64,000 nt of DNA from Chondromyces crocatus (lineage in GTDB: Bacteria; Myxococcota_A; Polyangia; Polyangiales; Polyangiaceae). Position 1 is the first letter of the stretch, and each line of letters starts with the position of its first letter. Of the stretch, positions 8,485 through 18,223 are shown in pieces. The translations under genes and the position numbers were made by a program. The notes under the pieces are model-generated. The model was not told the DNA's origin. It was given only the letters and a program-made list of their open reading frames with translations, and did not search any database. The stretch covers positions 2,680,001 to 2,744,000 of the forward strand of contig NZ_CP012159.1 of assembly GCF_001189295.1 (NCBI RefSeq), read 5' to 3'.

Positions 8485-9554
8485 GAGGGGACCTGGGTCG
8501 CAGGAGACGTCGTGGGGGAGTGGGCTGGACGCCAGCCGAGCACCCGCAGCGCGTTGAGCGAGAAGATCTTGAGCACGTCCTCGCGAGGCATCCCGCGGGC
8601 GCGCAGCTTTCTGGCGAGCGCGGGCAGCGCGGCGGCGTCTTCGAGGCCGGAGGGGACGGTGATCCCGCCATCGTAATCCGAGCCGATGGCCACGTGATCG
8701 AGGCCGGCGACCTTCACCATGTGGTCGAGCTGTTTCACCACGTCGTCGAGCGTCGCCTCGCGCTCACCCGTGACGAAGAAGGCGTGGAAGTTCAGGCCGG
8801 TGACACCGCCGCTGCGCGCGATCTCGCGGAGCTGCTCGTCGGTCAGGTTGCGCGGATGGGCGGCCACCGCGCGCGCGTTCGAGTGCGTGGCCACGAGGGG
8901 GGCGCCGTGTGCGCGGGCGATGGGGACGAGATCGGCGAATGCGGCGTCCGACAGGTGCGAGACGTCGATCAAGGCGCCGTGTGCATAGACCCGCTCGCAG
9001 AACTGCTTGCCGAGCTCGGTCAGGCCGTGGCTCACGCGCTTGCCCGTGGCTGCAGCGGAGAGCCGCGTGTTGCTCGCGTGGGCCGGGCTGATGAGGCGCA
9101 CCCCGCGGTCGATGAAGCGATCGATCTGGGTGATGTCGTCGGCGAAGGCGCCGGCGCCCTCGATGGACAGGAACGTGCTGACCCGGCCCGGGACGGCCTG
9201 GCGGGCGTCGAGGGGCAAGAAGGCCGGGGTCTCGCGGACGATGGCCTCGATGGTCGCGAGGATGGCGTCGGCGTCCTCGATGATCGGCCCCGTGGGGCGG
9301 GCCTTGTCGGGGATGTAGATCGGCAGGATGATCCCGCCGTAGCCGCCGGCCTTCAGCGTCTTCGGGGTGGCGTGACCCACGGGCAAGCCGGGCGCGCGGC
9401 CCTTGAAGTGGACCTGGTACGGGATGTCCACGTGCAGATCGACCACCAGGATCGGGGGCTCGGCCTCTCCGGCCGCACCACCACCGGGCGACACGACGCC
9501 CACCGCGAGCAGCGCGACCAGGGCCGCGCCAGCCCGCGTCCCCCGGCGGCTCAT
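8478..9554 (-). CDS. Membrane dipeptidase, peptidase family M19
   Basis: A 358-residue protein. It starts at the ATG at 9554, which overlaps the kinase stop by 4 nt (ATGA) and gives a signal peptide (GAALVALLAVGVVSPGGGAA). Zinc-site motifs of renal dipeptidase-type enzymes are in order: the DLHVDIP HxD motif near the mature N-terminus, SIEGAGAF with its metal-bridging Glu, LIDVSHL and VATHSNARAV with metal-binding His, and GSDYDG near the C-terminus. The family hydrolyses dipeptides using two zinc ions. Export suggests a role in peptide scavenging or cell-wall peptide turnover outside the cytoplasm. Downstream genes point the same way but are separated by about 150 nt. Confidence 0.88.
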   Translation of the reverse strand: MSRRGTRAGAALVALLAVGVVSPGGGAAGEAEPPILVVDLHVDIPYQVHFKGRAPGLPVGHATPKTLKAGGYGGIILPIYIPDKARPTGPIIEDADAILATIEAIVRETPAFLPLDARQAVPGRVSTFLSIEGAGAFADDITQIDRFIDRGVRLISPAHASNTRLSAAATGKRVSHGLTELGKQFCERVYAHGALIDVSHLSDAAFADLVPIARAHGAPLVATHSNARAVAAHPRNLTDEQLREIARSGGVTGLNFHAFFVTGEREATLDDVVKQLDHMVKVAGLDHVAIGSDYDGGITVPSGLEDAAALPALARKLRARGMPREDVLKIFSLNALRVLGWRPAHSPTTSPATQVPSP

Positions 9555-10828
9555 CCTGCCACCAGTGCCCCGAGCAAGAAGCCCAGGCCCAGGCCGGCGA
9601 CTCCCACGACGATCACCACCCACAAGGGAAACCCGGCCGTGGGCTGCGCGCTCGTCGGGCTGATGACCTGCACGACGGGCGGCGCCATCGAGTACCCGTG
9701 CGCGCCGGGTGCCATCTGCCCGCTCACGTGCGTCGGTACCGGACCTGCGCCGCTCGGCAGCGTGACCACCGGCTGCGGCGGGACGTAGCTGGGCTGGGCG
9801 AGGCCAGGCACGACGGCGGTGGGCGCCACCGACGAGTACCGCTGAGCGTGCGCCTGGACGTGAGCCTGAGCGTGCGCCGCTGCTGGCGACTGCATCGGGA
9901 TCGGCATCGACGGCCCGCGGTCGAGGGGTGGCGGCGCCATGCTTGCCGGGCGGACCATGGCCAGCAGCGCTTGCGCCATCTCCTCGGCGGACTGGAAGCG
10001 TTGCGACGCCTCCTTGGCCAGCGCACGCCGGAAGAAGGGCGCCCAGGCCGACAGATGCGGCGCCACCTGCTCGATGGGGCGCGCATCGTTCGTGAGCACC
10101 ACCGTGAGCCGCCCGAATTCATTGTCCGCGGGGTACGGCGTCTGGCAGGTGAGCATCTCGTACAGGATGATCCCCATCGACCAGAGATCGCTGCGCGCAT
10201 CGACGCCCTTCGAGTTCTTGATCTGCTCGGGGCTCATGTAGCCCGGCGTGCCCAGCAGCACGCCCGTCCGCGTCTTCGAGCCCATGCCGCCCGCCGCGTC
10301 CATCACCTTCGCGATCCCGAAGTCGAGGACCTTCGCGTGGAGGTTGCCGTGGGGATCGCGGACGAGGAACAGGTTGTCGGGCTTCAGATCGCGGTGAACG
10401 ATCCCGCGGGCGTGGGCCATCGCGAGCGCCTGGAGCACCTCGACCACGAGCGCCACGGTCTGCTGCGGGGCCATCGGCGTGCCCTGCTCCAGGTACGCAC
10501 CGAGCGAGGCCCCCTGCAGCAGCTCCATCACCAGGTAGGGCGTCCCGTCCTCCGCGCGCGCGGCCTCCTGTGCGGCGGCGATGTTCGGGTGGGAGAGCGC
10601 CTGCATCGCCTGGGCTTCCGTGAAGAAGCGCTGCAGGATCTGCTCGTCCTCCGAGAACTCGGGGTGCAGGATCTTGATGGCGCGCTTGCCCTCGCCCCGA
10701 ACACCGTCGGCCTCGTAGACCGCGCCCATCCCGCCCTCGCCGACCAGGCGCGCGAGCCGCCAGCGGCTGTTGAGGACAGCGCCTACGAGCTGTTGTGCGG
10801 GGCTCGTCGGGTTGAACACGCGGCGCAC
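9551..10828 (-). CDS. Ser/Thr protein kinase with C-terminal membrane anchor
   Basis: A 425-residue protein with a complete Hanks-type kinase domain: glycine loop GEGGMG (30-35), catalytic Lys52 in AIKIL, HRD (145-147), DFG (169-171) and GTPGYMSPEQ in the activation segment. Residues about 290-395 are a Pro/Ala/Gln/His-rich linker. The C-terminal 25 residues are one transmembrane helix (VVIVVGVAGLGLGFLLGALV), and almost nothing follows it. The kinase is therefore tail-anchored, without a sensory periplasmic domain. The gene overlaps the exported dipeptidase gene by 4 nt. All catalytic residues are present, so activity is expected; substrates are unknown. Confidence 0.92.
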   Translation of the reverse strand: MRRVFNPTSPAQQLVGAVLNSRWRLARLVGEGGMGAVYEADGVRGEGKRAIKILHPEFSEDEQILQRFFTEAQAMQALSHPNIAAAQEAARAEDGTPYLVMELLQGASLGAYLEQGTPMAPQQTVALVVEVLQALAMAHARGIVHRDLKPDNLFLVRDPHGNLHAKVLDFGIAKVMDAAGGMGSKTRTGVLLGTPGYMSPEQIKNSKGVDARSDLWSMGIILYEMLTCQTPYPADNEFGRLTVVLTNDARPIEQVAPHLSAWAPFFRRALAKEASQRFQSAEEMAQALLAMVRPASMAPPPLDRGPSMPIPMQSPAAAHAQAHVQAHAQRYSSVAPTAVVPGLAQPSYVPPQPVVTLPSGAGPVPTHVSGQMAPGAHGYSMAPPVVQVISPTSAQPTAGFPLWVVIVVGVAGLGLGFLLGALVAG

Positions 10829-11002
10829 TGTATCAAAGCTCGTCGAGGCGCACCTAGAGGATCACCTGGAGCCCCCTGGCCGCGACTCGGTGCGGCGAGA
10901 GGTGAGCGCCGAGACGAGGTTGCTGGGGGGCTGGGTGACGATCTCGGGGTGACCCGACGGTCGCGTATGTCCGGAGGCTTCGTGAATGGGGCCGCCGCGA
11001 AG

Positions 11003-13513
11003 CTACGGCATCGCGCTGGCCACTGCGGACCGTGCGGTCGGGCTCGCGGGCAGCGGGATGCGCAGCGCCTCCCCGGCTTGGTCGCGCGCGTAGAGGTGTT
11101 CGTAGGCCGCCATGCTGGTGATGACCCGCTTCGTGTAGAGGCGCGTCTCCTCGTAAGGGATGCGCTCCACCCACAGATCGAAGCTCTGATCGGGGCGCTC
11201 CGCGATCCAGCGCTTCGGTGCACCACCGCCGGCGTTGTAGCCGGGGATCGCGAGCAGCGGGTTGTCGGAGAACTGGTTGCGCAGCACCGACAGGTACTTG
11301 CAGCCGAGCGCGATGTTCACCTCCGGGCGCTTCAGCGCCTCCGCGTCGTAGGGCAGCCCCAGCGACTTCGCCATGCTCTTCGCTGTGGGAACGATGAGCT
11401 GCATCAGCCCGTAAGCCGAGGCGCTGGAGGCCGCCCGCGGATCGAAGGCCGACTCCTCGCGCATGATGGCGTGTGCCAGCGCCTCGGGGATCCCGAAGCG
11501 CTGCGCCTCGGTCGTCACGGCGCTCGCGAAGGGACGCGGGAACGCGAGCTCCCACGCCGAGCGCCAAGCCCCGGTCGGGTAGTGGTCGAGCCACTCCCCG
11601 ATCTCCACGCGGCCAGGGCGCGGACCATTCATCGCCGAGCGCAGGATCCCGTGTGCCTCCACCGAACCTCCGGACGCAGCGAGGAGGTAGGCCGACGCCC
11701 AGAGCAGCTCGGGCGCGGCGGTGCGTGCGCTCAGCCCGAGCATGTCCAGCTCCCCGCGCGCCAGCTTGAGCTCCCCCTGCTGGGACAGCGCCACCGCGCG
11801 CGCGAACGCCGGTTCGGCAAAGGCCGTGCTGCGCGGCACCAGCGAAGGCCCGACGTCCCGCTCGTCGCGCGCCAGCGCCTCGGTGAGCGCCTCGTTCGCC
11901 GCGTTCGCGTCCAGCTCGCTCAGGCGCGCGTGGGCGAGCGCCATGTAAAAGGTGAGCGGATACTCGCGGATCACCTGCGTGTAGAGCGCGACAGCGCCCG
12001 CCCGATCCCCCAGCTCGTTCCGCGTGCGGGCGAGGTAGTACGGCAGCCGCCCTGCCGCGTGGTAGGCCCGCTCCCGGGGAAAGCGCTCCAGCGCCTTGCG
12101 CAGCGGGATCATCGCCGGTGCCCACTCCGCGCGCTCCATGTGCATCAGCGCGAGCTCGAAGAGCCCATCGGCCACCATGTCCCCCTCGGGGTAGGCGTCG
12201 GCCATGGTGAGGATCATCTGCGCGAACTTCGCCTCGTCGCCGCTCTCCTTCGCCGTGCGCGCCCCGTGGTAGCGCGCATCGTCTGCCAGCCGATGCCGCG
12301 GATGATCCTGCTCCAGCAGCGCGAAGCGCCGCAGCGCCTCCTGCTGGTTCCCCCCGCGCATCGCCGCCCGCCCAGCGCGGTACAGCAGCTCCGGCGCGCC
12401 GGGCTGCCCTGCGCACCGCTCGATCGCCACCCCGTACGCCTCCGACGCCTCGGCCTTGCGCTTCAGCAGCTCCAGCGCTTGCGCTCGCGCATCGGTCCCC
12501 GCGCACGCCACCTCCGAAGGCCCGCTCGCCAGCGCCGACCCGGGCGCCGAGAGCGCCTTGAGCAGCGCATCCGCCGTGGCGAGCGCCTCCTTGCCGCGCC
12601 TCGCGCCGGCCAGCGCCTTCGCGCGAGTGGCCAGTGCATCGAGACCTGGCGTCTCCAGCGGGCGTCGCTTGGGGAAGGGCAGGCTCGACAGCGCCTGCGT
12701 CTCGATCTCCTTCGCCTCGCCCGCCCCCGCCCCGCCCGGAGCCTCGTCGAGCACGCGCCGCGCGAGCCGCGCCGCCTCTTCGGCGTGCGCCTCGCTCGGA
12801 TGCGCCAGCAGCGCCCGCGCGAACCGCAGCGTGGTCTGGATCCAGCCCGGCGGCCGCGGAGAGCGCGCGAGGTGCGACCGCCACGTGGTCGCCGCCTTCT
12901 CGATGTCGCCCTTCTGCGCGAGCGCCGCGGCCACCGTGGTCTCCAGATCCCGCTCGATCGCGAGCCCAGGCGGCACCAGCGCCGCCTGTCCCAGCGCCGC
13001 CTCCGCCTCGCCCGCGCGACCGAGCAGTGTGGCAGCCTGATAGCGTGCGTACCCCGCGAGCGTTCCCTGGAGTGCTGCGTCCGCCGAGGCCTGATACGCC
13101 TTCGCCGCGCCGAGCGGATCCCCCGCGAGCGCCCGCAGTCGCCCGAGCTGGAACAGCCACGTCGTCAGCTCCTCGGCCGGAGGCAGCGGGACTGCCGTGA
13201 CCTTCGCCGTGAGTTCTTTCGCCGCCTCGACGTACGCCCCGCGCTCCACCGCCGCCTGCACAGCGCTCAGCCGCGGGTCCGCGAGGACCTGACTGATCTG
13301 CGACGGATCGAACCCGGGCGCCTCGCCTGCCGTTCCAGGGACGATGGGGTTGGGCGGCGGCGCCGGCGTCATCGGCGCGCCGGCCGCGAGTTCCGTGGCC
13401 TTGGCAGACGGGGCGTTCGCGCTCGGTCCGACATGCGTGTGCGCACACCCGATGCCGACCGTGGCGACGAGGGCCATCACGGCAGTGCGGGAGCGGACGT
13501 TCAGGCGGATCAT
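11003..13513 (-). CDS. Soluble lytic murein transglycosylase-like lipoprotein
   Basis: An 836-residue protein starting at the ATG at 13513, which gives a lipoprotein signal (TAVMALVATVGIGC). A longer frame begins at 13636 but would bury the signal peptide. The large middle part (about residues 60-640) is an Ala/Leu-rich helical solenoid with TPR-like repeats, like the superhelical ring of Slt70. The C-terminal part is a goose-type lysozyme domain with MREESAFDP (catalytic Glu about 687), SAYGLMQL and GYNAGGG. The enzyme should cleave peptidoglycan between MurNAc and GlcNAc with 1,6-anhydro formation. It is longer than E. coli Slt70. Confidence 0.9.
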   Translation of the reverse strand: MIRLNVRSRTAVMALVATVGIGCAHTHVGPSANAPSAKATELAAGAPMTPAPPPNPIVPGTAGEAPGFDPSQISQVLADPRLSAVQAAVERGAYVEAAKELTAKVTAVPLPPAEELTTWLFQLGRLRALAGDPLGAAKAYQASADAALQGTLAGYARYQAATLLGRAGEAEAALGQAALVPPGLAIERDLETTVAAALAQKGDIEKAATTWRSHLARSPRPPGWIQTTLRFARALLAHPSEAHAEEAARLARRVLDEAPGGAGAGEAKEIETQALSSLPFPKRRPLETPGLDALATRAKALAGARRGKEALATADALLKALSAPGSALASGPSEVACAGTDARAQALELLKRKAEASEAYGVAIERCAGQPGAPELLYRAGRAAMRGGNQQEALRRFALLEQDHPRHRLADDARYHGARTAKESGDEAKFAQMILTMADAYPEGDMVADGLFELALMHMERAEWAPAMIPLRKALERFPRERAYHAAGRLPYYLARTRNELGDRAGAVALYTQVIREYPLTFYMALAHARLSELDANAANEALTEALARDERDVGPSLVPRSTAFAEPAFARAVALSQQGELKLARGELDMLGLSARTAAPELLWASAYLLAASGGSVEAHGILRSAMNGPRPGRVEIGEWLDHYPTGAWRSAWELAFPRPFASAVTTEAQRFGIPEALAHAIMREESAFDPRAASSASAYGLMQLIVPTAKSMAKSLGLPYDAEALKRPEVNIALGCKYLSVLRNQFSDNPLLAIPGYNAGGGAPKRWIAERPDQSFDLWVERIPYEETRLYTKRVITSMAAYEHLYARDQAGEALRIPLPASPTARSAVASAMP

Positions 13514-13659
13514 GCGGCGGAGGATACCCTGGATTCGTAGGAGCTCTAGCTTTTGCCTGAAGAACGCGGGACCGAGCGGGTTCATGCCCGACATCCCCTG
13601 AATCCGGGGCAGTTTTCTCCAGGCGCACCGACTCATCCCTGGAGGGTCGAGACGCGAGC

Positions 13660-15792
13660 ATGCAAGAGCCCGGTGCAGCGGACCGGAGAGCGGACGATGA
13701 CGCGAAGATCACGGCAACGGCGTGCGAGACACCAGCAGCGCACGAGACGGCCTTAGCGACCGCTGGTTCTACCCTGCCGGCGAGTACGGAAGCGCCGCCG
13801 ATCAGCGCTGGACCGCGCAGCACATCGCCGATCCGCCCGCTCATCCCGAGTGAGCGCCCACCCCCGGAGCCTCCCGCTTCGGCCGACGACCGCGTCTTCC
13901 AGGTCGGCGACACCTTCCACCAGCTCGACATCGTGCGCTTCCTCGCCGCTGGTTACTCGGGACAGGTCTACGAGTGCCGCCACCGCGTCAGCGGCCAGCG
14001 CTGTGCCATCAAGGTCATGCATCTCGCCGACCGGCAGAACGCCCGGAAGCTCGAGCGCAGCCTCGCCGAGGCCGAAGGCACCTACGGCTTGAAGCACGCC
14101 AACGTCGTGGAGGTGCTCGACATCGGCTGCGAGCCCACCGGGATGACCTGGATCCTCATGGAGTTCCTCGACGGCTGCACGCTCGCCGATCTCCTCACGC
14201 GCCAGGGCCGACTCTCACCGCTCTTCGCCCTGTGGGTGGTCACCGAGGCGGCCTGGGGCCTCGATGCGGCCCACGAGAACCAGATCATCCACCGCGACGT
14301 GAAGCCGGAGAACCTGTTCTTCACCCGCCTCCACGAGGTCAAGGTGATCGACTTCTCGATCGCCAAGGTCGTCCCCTACGAGATGCGCACGACGGAGCCC
14401 AACGTGCGCCTCGGGACTGCGGCGTACATGTCCCCCGAGCACCTGTTCGGGAGCGAGGCTGACGCTCGTTTCGACGTCTATGCCCTGGGCCTCGTGTTGT
14501 GGGAGCTGCTCGTCGGCGATCACCCCTTCAGGGACGCGCTCCACGACCAGCGACGCTTGACCCTCTGCCAGTTCAACGCCTACCCGGCGCCGCTCGTCGA
14601 GCGGCTCGGCCTCCCCCCGTACCTGGACGCCCTCATCCGCCGCGCGACCGCCAAGAATCCCGACGATCGCTTCCTGACCATGAGCGACTTCGCTCAGGCC
14701 CTCCTGTCGACCGCTGCGCGGCTCCGGGACGACGTCGCTGCAGGGAGGCTGCACCTCGACGCGCGGCCGGGGGAGCCCTCGATCCCCGAGAGCGGGCGCG
14801 CGCGGAGCGTTTACCGACCTCCCGTGACGGGGCCCGCCCTCGAAGTCCCCGGACAGGTGCCCTCGGCCAAGGTCCTCGTCGCTGCATCCCCTCGTCCCGT
14901 GGGACCTCGGGGCACCGCTCCCCTCTGCGTCGAAGCGGTACGCGAGGCGGTGCAGGCGCCCTGGTACGCGGACTCCCGGCACGGAGGCCCGTCACCGCCG
15001 CGGACCGTGAAGACCCCTCGCAAGCCCGCCGTGGTGACCGAGCTCTTCGCGCCCTCACCTGCCCAGACCGAGCCGCCTCTCTTCACCGACGCCACCCGCC
15101 CGGGATGGGCCACCCGCACGACCTCCCCCGTCCTCCGCCAGCCCCGCGCGTCCTCGACGCCTCCGAGCCAGCTCCCACCGCTCGACGGCGCGTCCCTCAC
15201 GCCCCCTCGCCCCCGCCGCCTGCCGCGCATGACATCGACCGTGCTCACGCTCGTCTCCTCCGCGCTCGTGAGCGGCGCCGTCGCCCGCTGGACCTCGCCC
15301 CTGCCGGACCCGAGCGCGCTCCCGGGCGCGCCTCCTGCCCAGCATCCAGCGAACACCGCCGCGACGACCGACCTCCCGCTTCCTGTGGCAACCCACCCTG
15401 CCTCGCTGGAGGACCTCGCCGACCTCCCAGCACGCCTCGACGTCCTCGACCTTCCCGACACGCTGGCTCCGCTCCACGAGCCCGCTCCACGCGACCCCGC
15501 CCCTGCTCCCATCACGCCAGCGAGCGCCCCCACTCCGAGCCCGACCCCGACCTCTCCGCGCCACCGCGTGACCCCCGCTGCCTCCTCGGCTCCCCGCCCG
15601 CCCTCACCGCGTGGATCCGAAAGCTCCCCCAGTCCCACCCGCCTCCCCACGACCCGGCCACCCACCTCTCGCCCGACGGCGCAGCCCAGATCGCCGGCTC
15701 CAGCGGCCATGCCCACGCCGACGCCGCCCACCGCGGAGCCGCGTCCACCGCCCTCACCCGCCCCCTCGAAGAGACCGGAACGACCGTTTTGA
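13660..15792 (+). CDS. Ser/Thr protein kinase with DFS in place of DFG
   Basis: A 710-residue protein. Residues 1-75 are low-complexity and the kinase domain spans about 83-355. Lys118 (CAIKVM), HRD (211-213) and GTAAYMSPEH are present. Two motifs deviate: the glycine loop is LAAGYSGQVYE, and the magnesium-binding DFG is DFS (231-233). The Asp is kept, so activity is possible. A single membrane helix lies at about 526-545, followed by some 160 residues of Pro/Ser/Thr-rich tail outside the cytoplasm. The gene is divergent from the transglycosylase and begins a cluster with a sigma factor. Confidence 0.88.
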   Translation: MQEPGAADRRADDDAKITATACETPAAHETALATAGSTLPASTEAPPISAGPRSTSPIRPLIPSERPPPEPPASADDRVFQVGDTFHQLDIVRFLAAGYSGQVYECRHRVSGQRCAIKVMHLADRQNARKLERSLAEAEGTYGLKHANVVEVLDIGCEPTGMTWILMEFLDGCTLADLLTRQGRLSPLFALWVVTEAAWGLDAAHENQIIHRDVKPENLFFTRLHEVKVIDFSIAKVVPYEMRTTEPNVRLGTAAYMSPEHLFGSEADARFDVYALGLVLWELLVGDHPFRDALHDQRRLTLCQFNAYPAPLVERLGLPPYLDALIRRATAKNPDDRFLTMSDFAQALLSTAARLRDDVAAGRLHLDARPGEPSIPESGRARSVYRPPVTGPALEVPGQVPSAKVLVAASPRPVGPRGTAPLCVEAVREAVQAPWYADSRHGGPSPPRTVKTPRKPAVVTELFAPSPAQTEPPLFTDATRPGWATRTTSPVLRQPRASSTPPSQLPPLDGASLTPPRPRRLPRMTSTVLTLVSSALVSGAVARWTSPLPDPSALPGAPPAQHPANTAATTDLPLPVATHPASLEDLADLPARLDVLDLPDTLAPLHEPAPRDPAPAPITPASAPTPSPTPTSPRHRVTPAASSAPRPPSPRGSESSPSPTRLPTTRPPTSRPTAQPRSPAPAAMPTPTPPTAEPRPPPSPAPSKRPERPF

Positions 15793-15856
15793 CGACCCGA
15801 CCCCTGGCGCACGCCGCCCGCATCGTCCGAGCGGCGCCGAAGAGCGAGCGAACACC

Positions 15857-16192
15857 ATGACCGACGACCCGAAGAGACCCGAGCCCCAGCTCCCCAGACC
15901 CGAAGACGCCCCCCTCGACCCCCTCCTGCAGCGGGTGATCGCGCAGGCCCTCGCGCCTTACGAGCGCCACGCGTCCCCGGCGCTCCTGCAGGAGATGCGC
16001 GCCCTGCTCGAAGACTACCTGGTGACGCACCCCTATCCGGCGGGCCTCTACCGACAGCTCCGCGCTCGCGCGCCCGTGAACGAGAGCAGCGAAGTCCCGC
16101 GCGCCTGGCCCGAACCCACCGAAGCCCCGCCCACGGCAGGCGACGACGCCGAGACCGGCGCAGCCCGCAGCGGAAGGCGGTCGGGGCGATGA
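15857..16192 (+). CDS. Small hypothetical protein upstream of the sigma factor
   Basis: A 111-residue, soluble, Pro/Ala/Glu-rich protein (MTDDPKRPEPQLPRPEDAP...). The middle (about 20-70) is likely helical (PLLQRVIAQALAPYERH, LLQEMRALLEDYLV) and the last 40 residues look disordered. Its stop overlaps the ATG of the sigma factor gene by 4 nt, so translation is coupled. This placement is compatible with a regulator or partner of the sigma factor, but no known anti-sigma motif is visible. Confidence 0.65.
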   Translation: MTDDPKRPEPQLPRPEDAPLDPLLQRVIAQALAPYERHASPALLQEMRALLEDYLVTHPYPAGLYRQLRARAPVNESSEVPRAWPEPTEAPPTAGDDAETGAARSGRRSGR

Positions 16193-17082
16193 GCGAGGCG
16201 AGTACATCCATCCACCGTCTCCTCACCCCCGCCCAGCAGCACCTGATCGAGCGCAGCCTCCCGCTCGTGCGACGGCGCGCGCAGCACTGGGCGAAGCGCT
16301 ACGACGGGCTCCTCACCCGCGACGACGCCGAGAGCGCAGGGAGGCTCGGCCTCATGGAGGCGGTGCATCGCTACGATCCCCGGCGCGACGACGTCCTCGA
16401 AGGCTTCATCCTGCGCTGGGTCGACGGCCGCATCCTGGATCTCATCCAGGACGAGAGCGCCGCCCGCCGCCTCACCCGAGCGCTCTACTGCGCTGCAGGC
16501 GCGCTCGGGAGCACCTACCCCTGCGACTACGACATCATGAACGAGGACGAGGCCTCTCTCCTCGAACGCCTCTCCCGCTTCGCGCAGGACCTCGCGGTGG
16601 TCGCCTTCCTGGGAGGCGTGGCCTCCGACACCCAGGACCTCGCGACGCCGAGCGGGAGTGGACGCGAACCGACCGAAGCCTCCGTCGTCGAGGCCATGAC
16701 GGCGCTCGAAGCCGCGCTCACGGTGCTCGACCGCGAGGAGCGCGGCGTCGTGCGTGCCCTCTACGTCGACGGCACCTCGATGGAGGAGGCCGCGGCGGCG
16801 CTGGGCCTGACCTTCAAGCAAGTCCGCCTCCGCAAGGGCCGCGCGTTGAAGAAGCTGCGCGCAGCTCTGGAACGCAGCGGTGTGCGGGTCGCTCCACCAC
16901 CCGTCGATGTCCTCGGTGCCCGTCCTGCGCTGGCGGGCCTCACGAGCGCCCCGGACCCAGATGACCGAGCTGCGGCGCGGCGCCAAGCGAGACCTGCGAG
17001 CACGGCGGGGACGGCGAGCGTCGAGCGTACCGAGCGTACCGAGCACACCGAACGGAGGCCGAAGCGGGGGGCTGGGCGATGA
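16189..17082 (+). CDS. RNA polymerase sigma-70 family factor
   Basis: A 297-residue protein. Residues about 18-85 resemble sigma region 2: the segment LTRDDAESAGRLGLMEAVHR corresponds to the core-binding helix and RFILRW-like VLEGFILRWVDGRI follows. Residues about 165-225 are sigma region 4 with a helix-turn-helix (TSMEEAAAALGLTFKQVRLR). The linker between them (about 90-160) is unusual in sequence, and about 60 low-complexity residues follow region 4. It most resembles alternative sigma factors rather than the housekeeping type. It overlaps its neighbours by 4 nt on both sides, placing it in the kinase cluster. Confidence 0.82.
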   Translation: MSEASTSIHRLLTPAQQHLIERSLPLVRRRAQHWAKRYDGLLTRDDAESAGRLGLMEAVHRYDPRRDDVLEGFILRWVDGRILDLIQDESAARRLTRALYCAAGALGSTYPCDYDIMNEDEASLLERLSRFAQDLAVVAFLGGVASDTQDLATPSGSGREPTEASVVEAMTALEAALTVLDREERGVVRALYVDGTSMEEAAAALGLTFKQVRLRKGRALKKLRAALERSGVRVAPPPVDVLGARPALAGLTSAPDPDDRAAARRQARPASTAGTASVERTERTEHTERRPKRGAGR

Positions 17083-18197
17083 GCGACGAGACCGGCCGGG
17101 AGCCGGCGGATACCCCAGAAGCGCACGGCGTGCTCCGCTCCGACGGAGAAGACGCCGTGCGAGGCTATGCCGAGGGCTCCATCGCGCCACGTCCGCTCGC
17201 GCCCACCCTGGAGATGGAGCGCGTCCGCATCGTGGAAGGCGCGCTTCTCATCGACCCCTCCCCGTGCGTGTGCCCTCCCCCTGACGCGCGCAAACCCACG
17301 GGCCCGCGCAACCCGGACCAGAAGCACCTGCCACAGACGCCGGAGCTGGGGGTCGCGCTCCCCGAGCGCCTTCCCCTGACGAAGAAGCAACCCCTCGTCA
17401 TCGACGGCGACGTCCTGCGCGAGTGGCACGACGCCTGGGAGGAGCAGAAAGCTGGAGAGCACAGGCCTCAGGACGGGCCCTCATCGCCTCTCGCCTCATC
17501 CCCGCGCGCATGCACCTCGGACCCGCGCACCTCAGACCGTACGCTGACCCCAGACGCCCAGACGCCGACCTCTGGAGCCCCGAGCCCCCTCGCATCGACG
17601 ACGGAAGAGCCCCGATCGCGACGACGCCGGCGCAGGTTCGGCGTCCTTCTCCTGCTCGGAGGCGCGCTGAGCCTTGCAGCCATCGCCTTCTGGGGTCGCG
17701 CGCAGAGACCGACCTCCACGCCTCTCTCCGAGAACCCTGGCGAGGAAGGGGGGCCTGGCGAGGAAGAGGGGCCTGGCGGGGAACCACGCTCCCCTGCGAA
17801 TGGCAGCGAGCGGCGAGCGCCCCGAGACCCCCTCCTCGCCTCCTCCTCCCCGGCGCGAGGACCATCGCCTCGCGATGTCTCACCCGCCACGACACTGCTG
17901 GAGCTTCCCGTTGCACCGAGCACCGCCACGCCGAGCCCCTCCGGCTCTCTTGCGGCGCGACCTTTCTCCGCATCGCCGAACATTGCTCGGTCGTCGGCTC
18001 TGTCGCCATCGCGCGTCCCTGCCCAGTCGCCGAGCGCTTCCTCGCCGACCGTCGCGGGGGCGGCCAGCGTGCCATCACCCTCGCCGACGCCGCCTCATGT
18101 TCCCACGTCACGCGGGGTGATCCCGTCAGCGCCAGCGACGTCTGGACCCCGAGCACCACAGACCTTGGATTCCTACGACCGACCGAACTACGACTGA
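17079..18197 (+). CDS. Single-pass membrane protein of the kinase/sigma cluster
   Basis: A 372-residue protein. The first 185 residues are cytoplasmic and include a short Cys pair (SPCVCPPP, about 61-68). A basic stretch precedes one membrane helix at about 187-207 (GVLLLLGGALSLAAIAFW). The last 165 residues are Pro/Ser/Thr-rich and probably extend into the periplasm. The start overlaps the sigma factor stop by 4 nt. The topology and position would suit an anti-sigma factor or signalling partner, but sequence does not prove this. Confidence 0.7.
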   Translation: MSDETGREPADTPEAHGVLRSDGEDAVRGYAEGSIAPRPLAPTLEMERVRIVEGALLIDPSPCVCPPPDARKPTGPRNPDQKHLPQTPELGVALPERLPLTKKQPLVIDGDVLREWHDAWEEQKAGEHRPQDGPSSPLASSPRACTSDPRTSDRTLTPDAQTPTSGAPSPLASTTEEPRSRRRRRRFGVLLLLGGALSLAAIAFWGRAQRPTSTPLSENPGEEGGPGEEEGPGGEPRSPANGSERRAPRDPLLASSSPARGPSPRDVSPATTLLELPVAPSTATPSPSGSLAARPFSASPNIARSSALSPSRVPAQSPSASSPTVAGAASVPSPSPTPPHVPTSRGVIPSAPATSGPRAPQTLDSYDRPNYD

Positions 18198-18223
18198 GAC
18201 CCGACGACACAGGAGGAACGAGG

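Noticed and set aside
9698-13540. Long plus-strand open frame (1280 codons) opposite the kinase and transglycosylase genes
   Set aside because: It crosses two well-supported genes on the other strand and has low-complexity Arg-rich translation.
17423-18223. N-terminal extension of the TPR/PEGA-like protein upstream of ATG 18224
   Set aside because: The extension runs through the preceding gene in another frame, while ATG 18224 has a strong AGGAGG site and yields a signal peptide.
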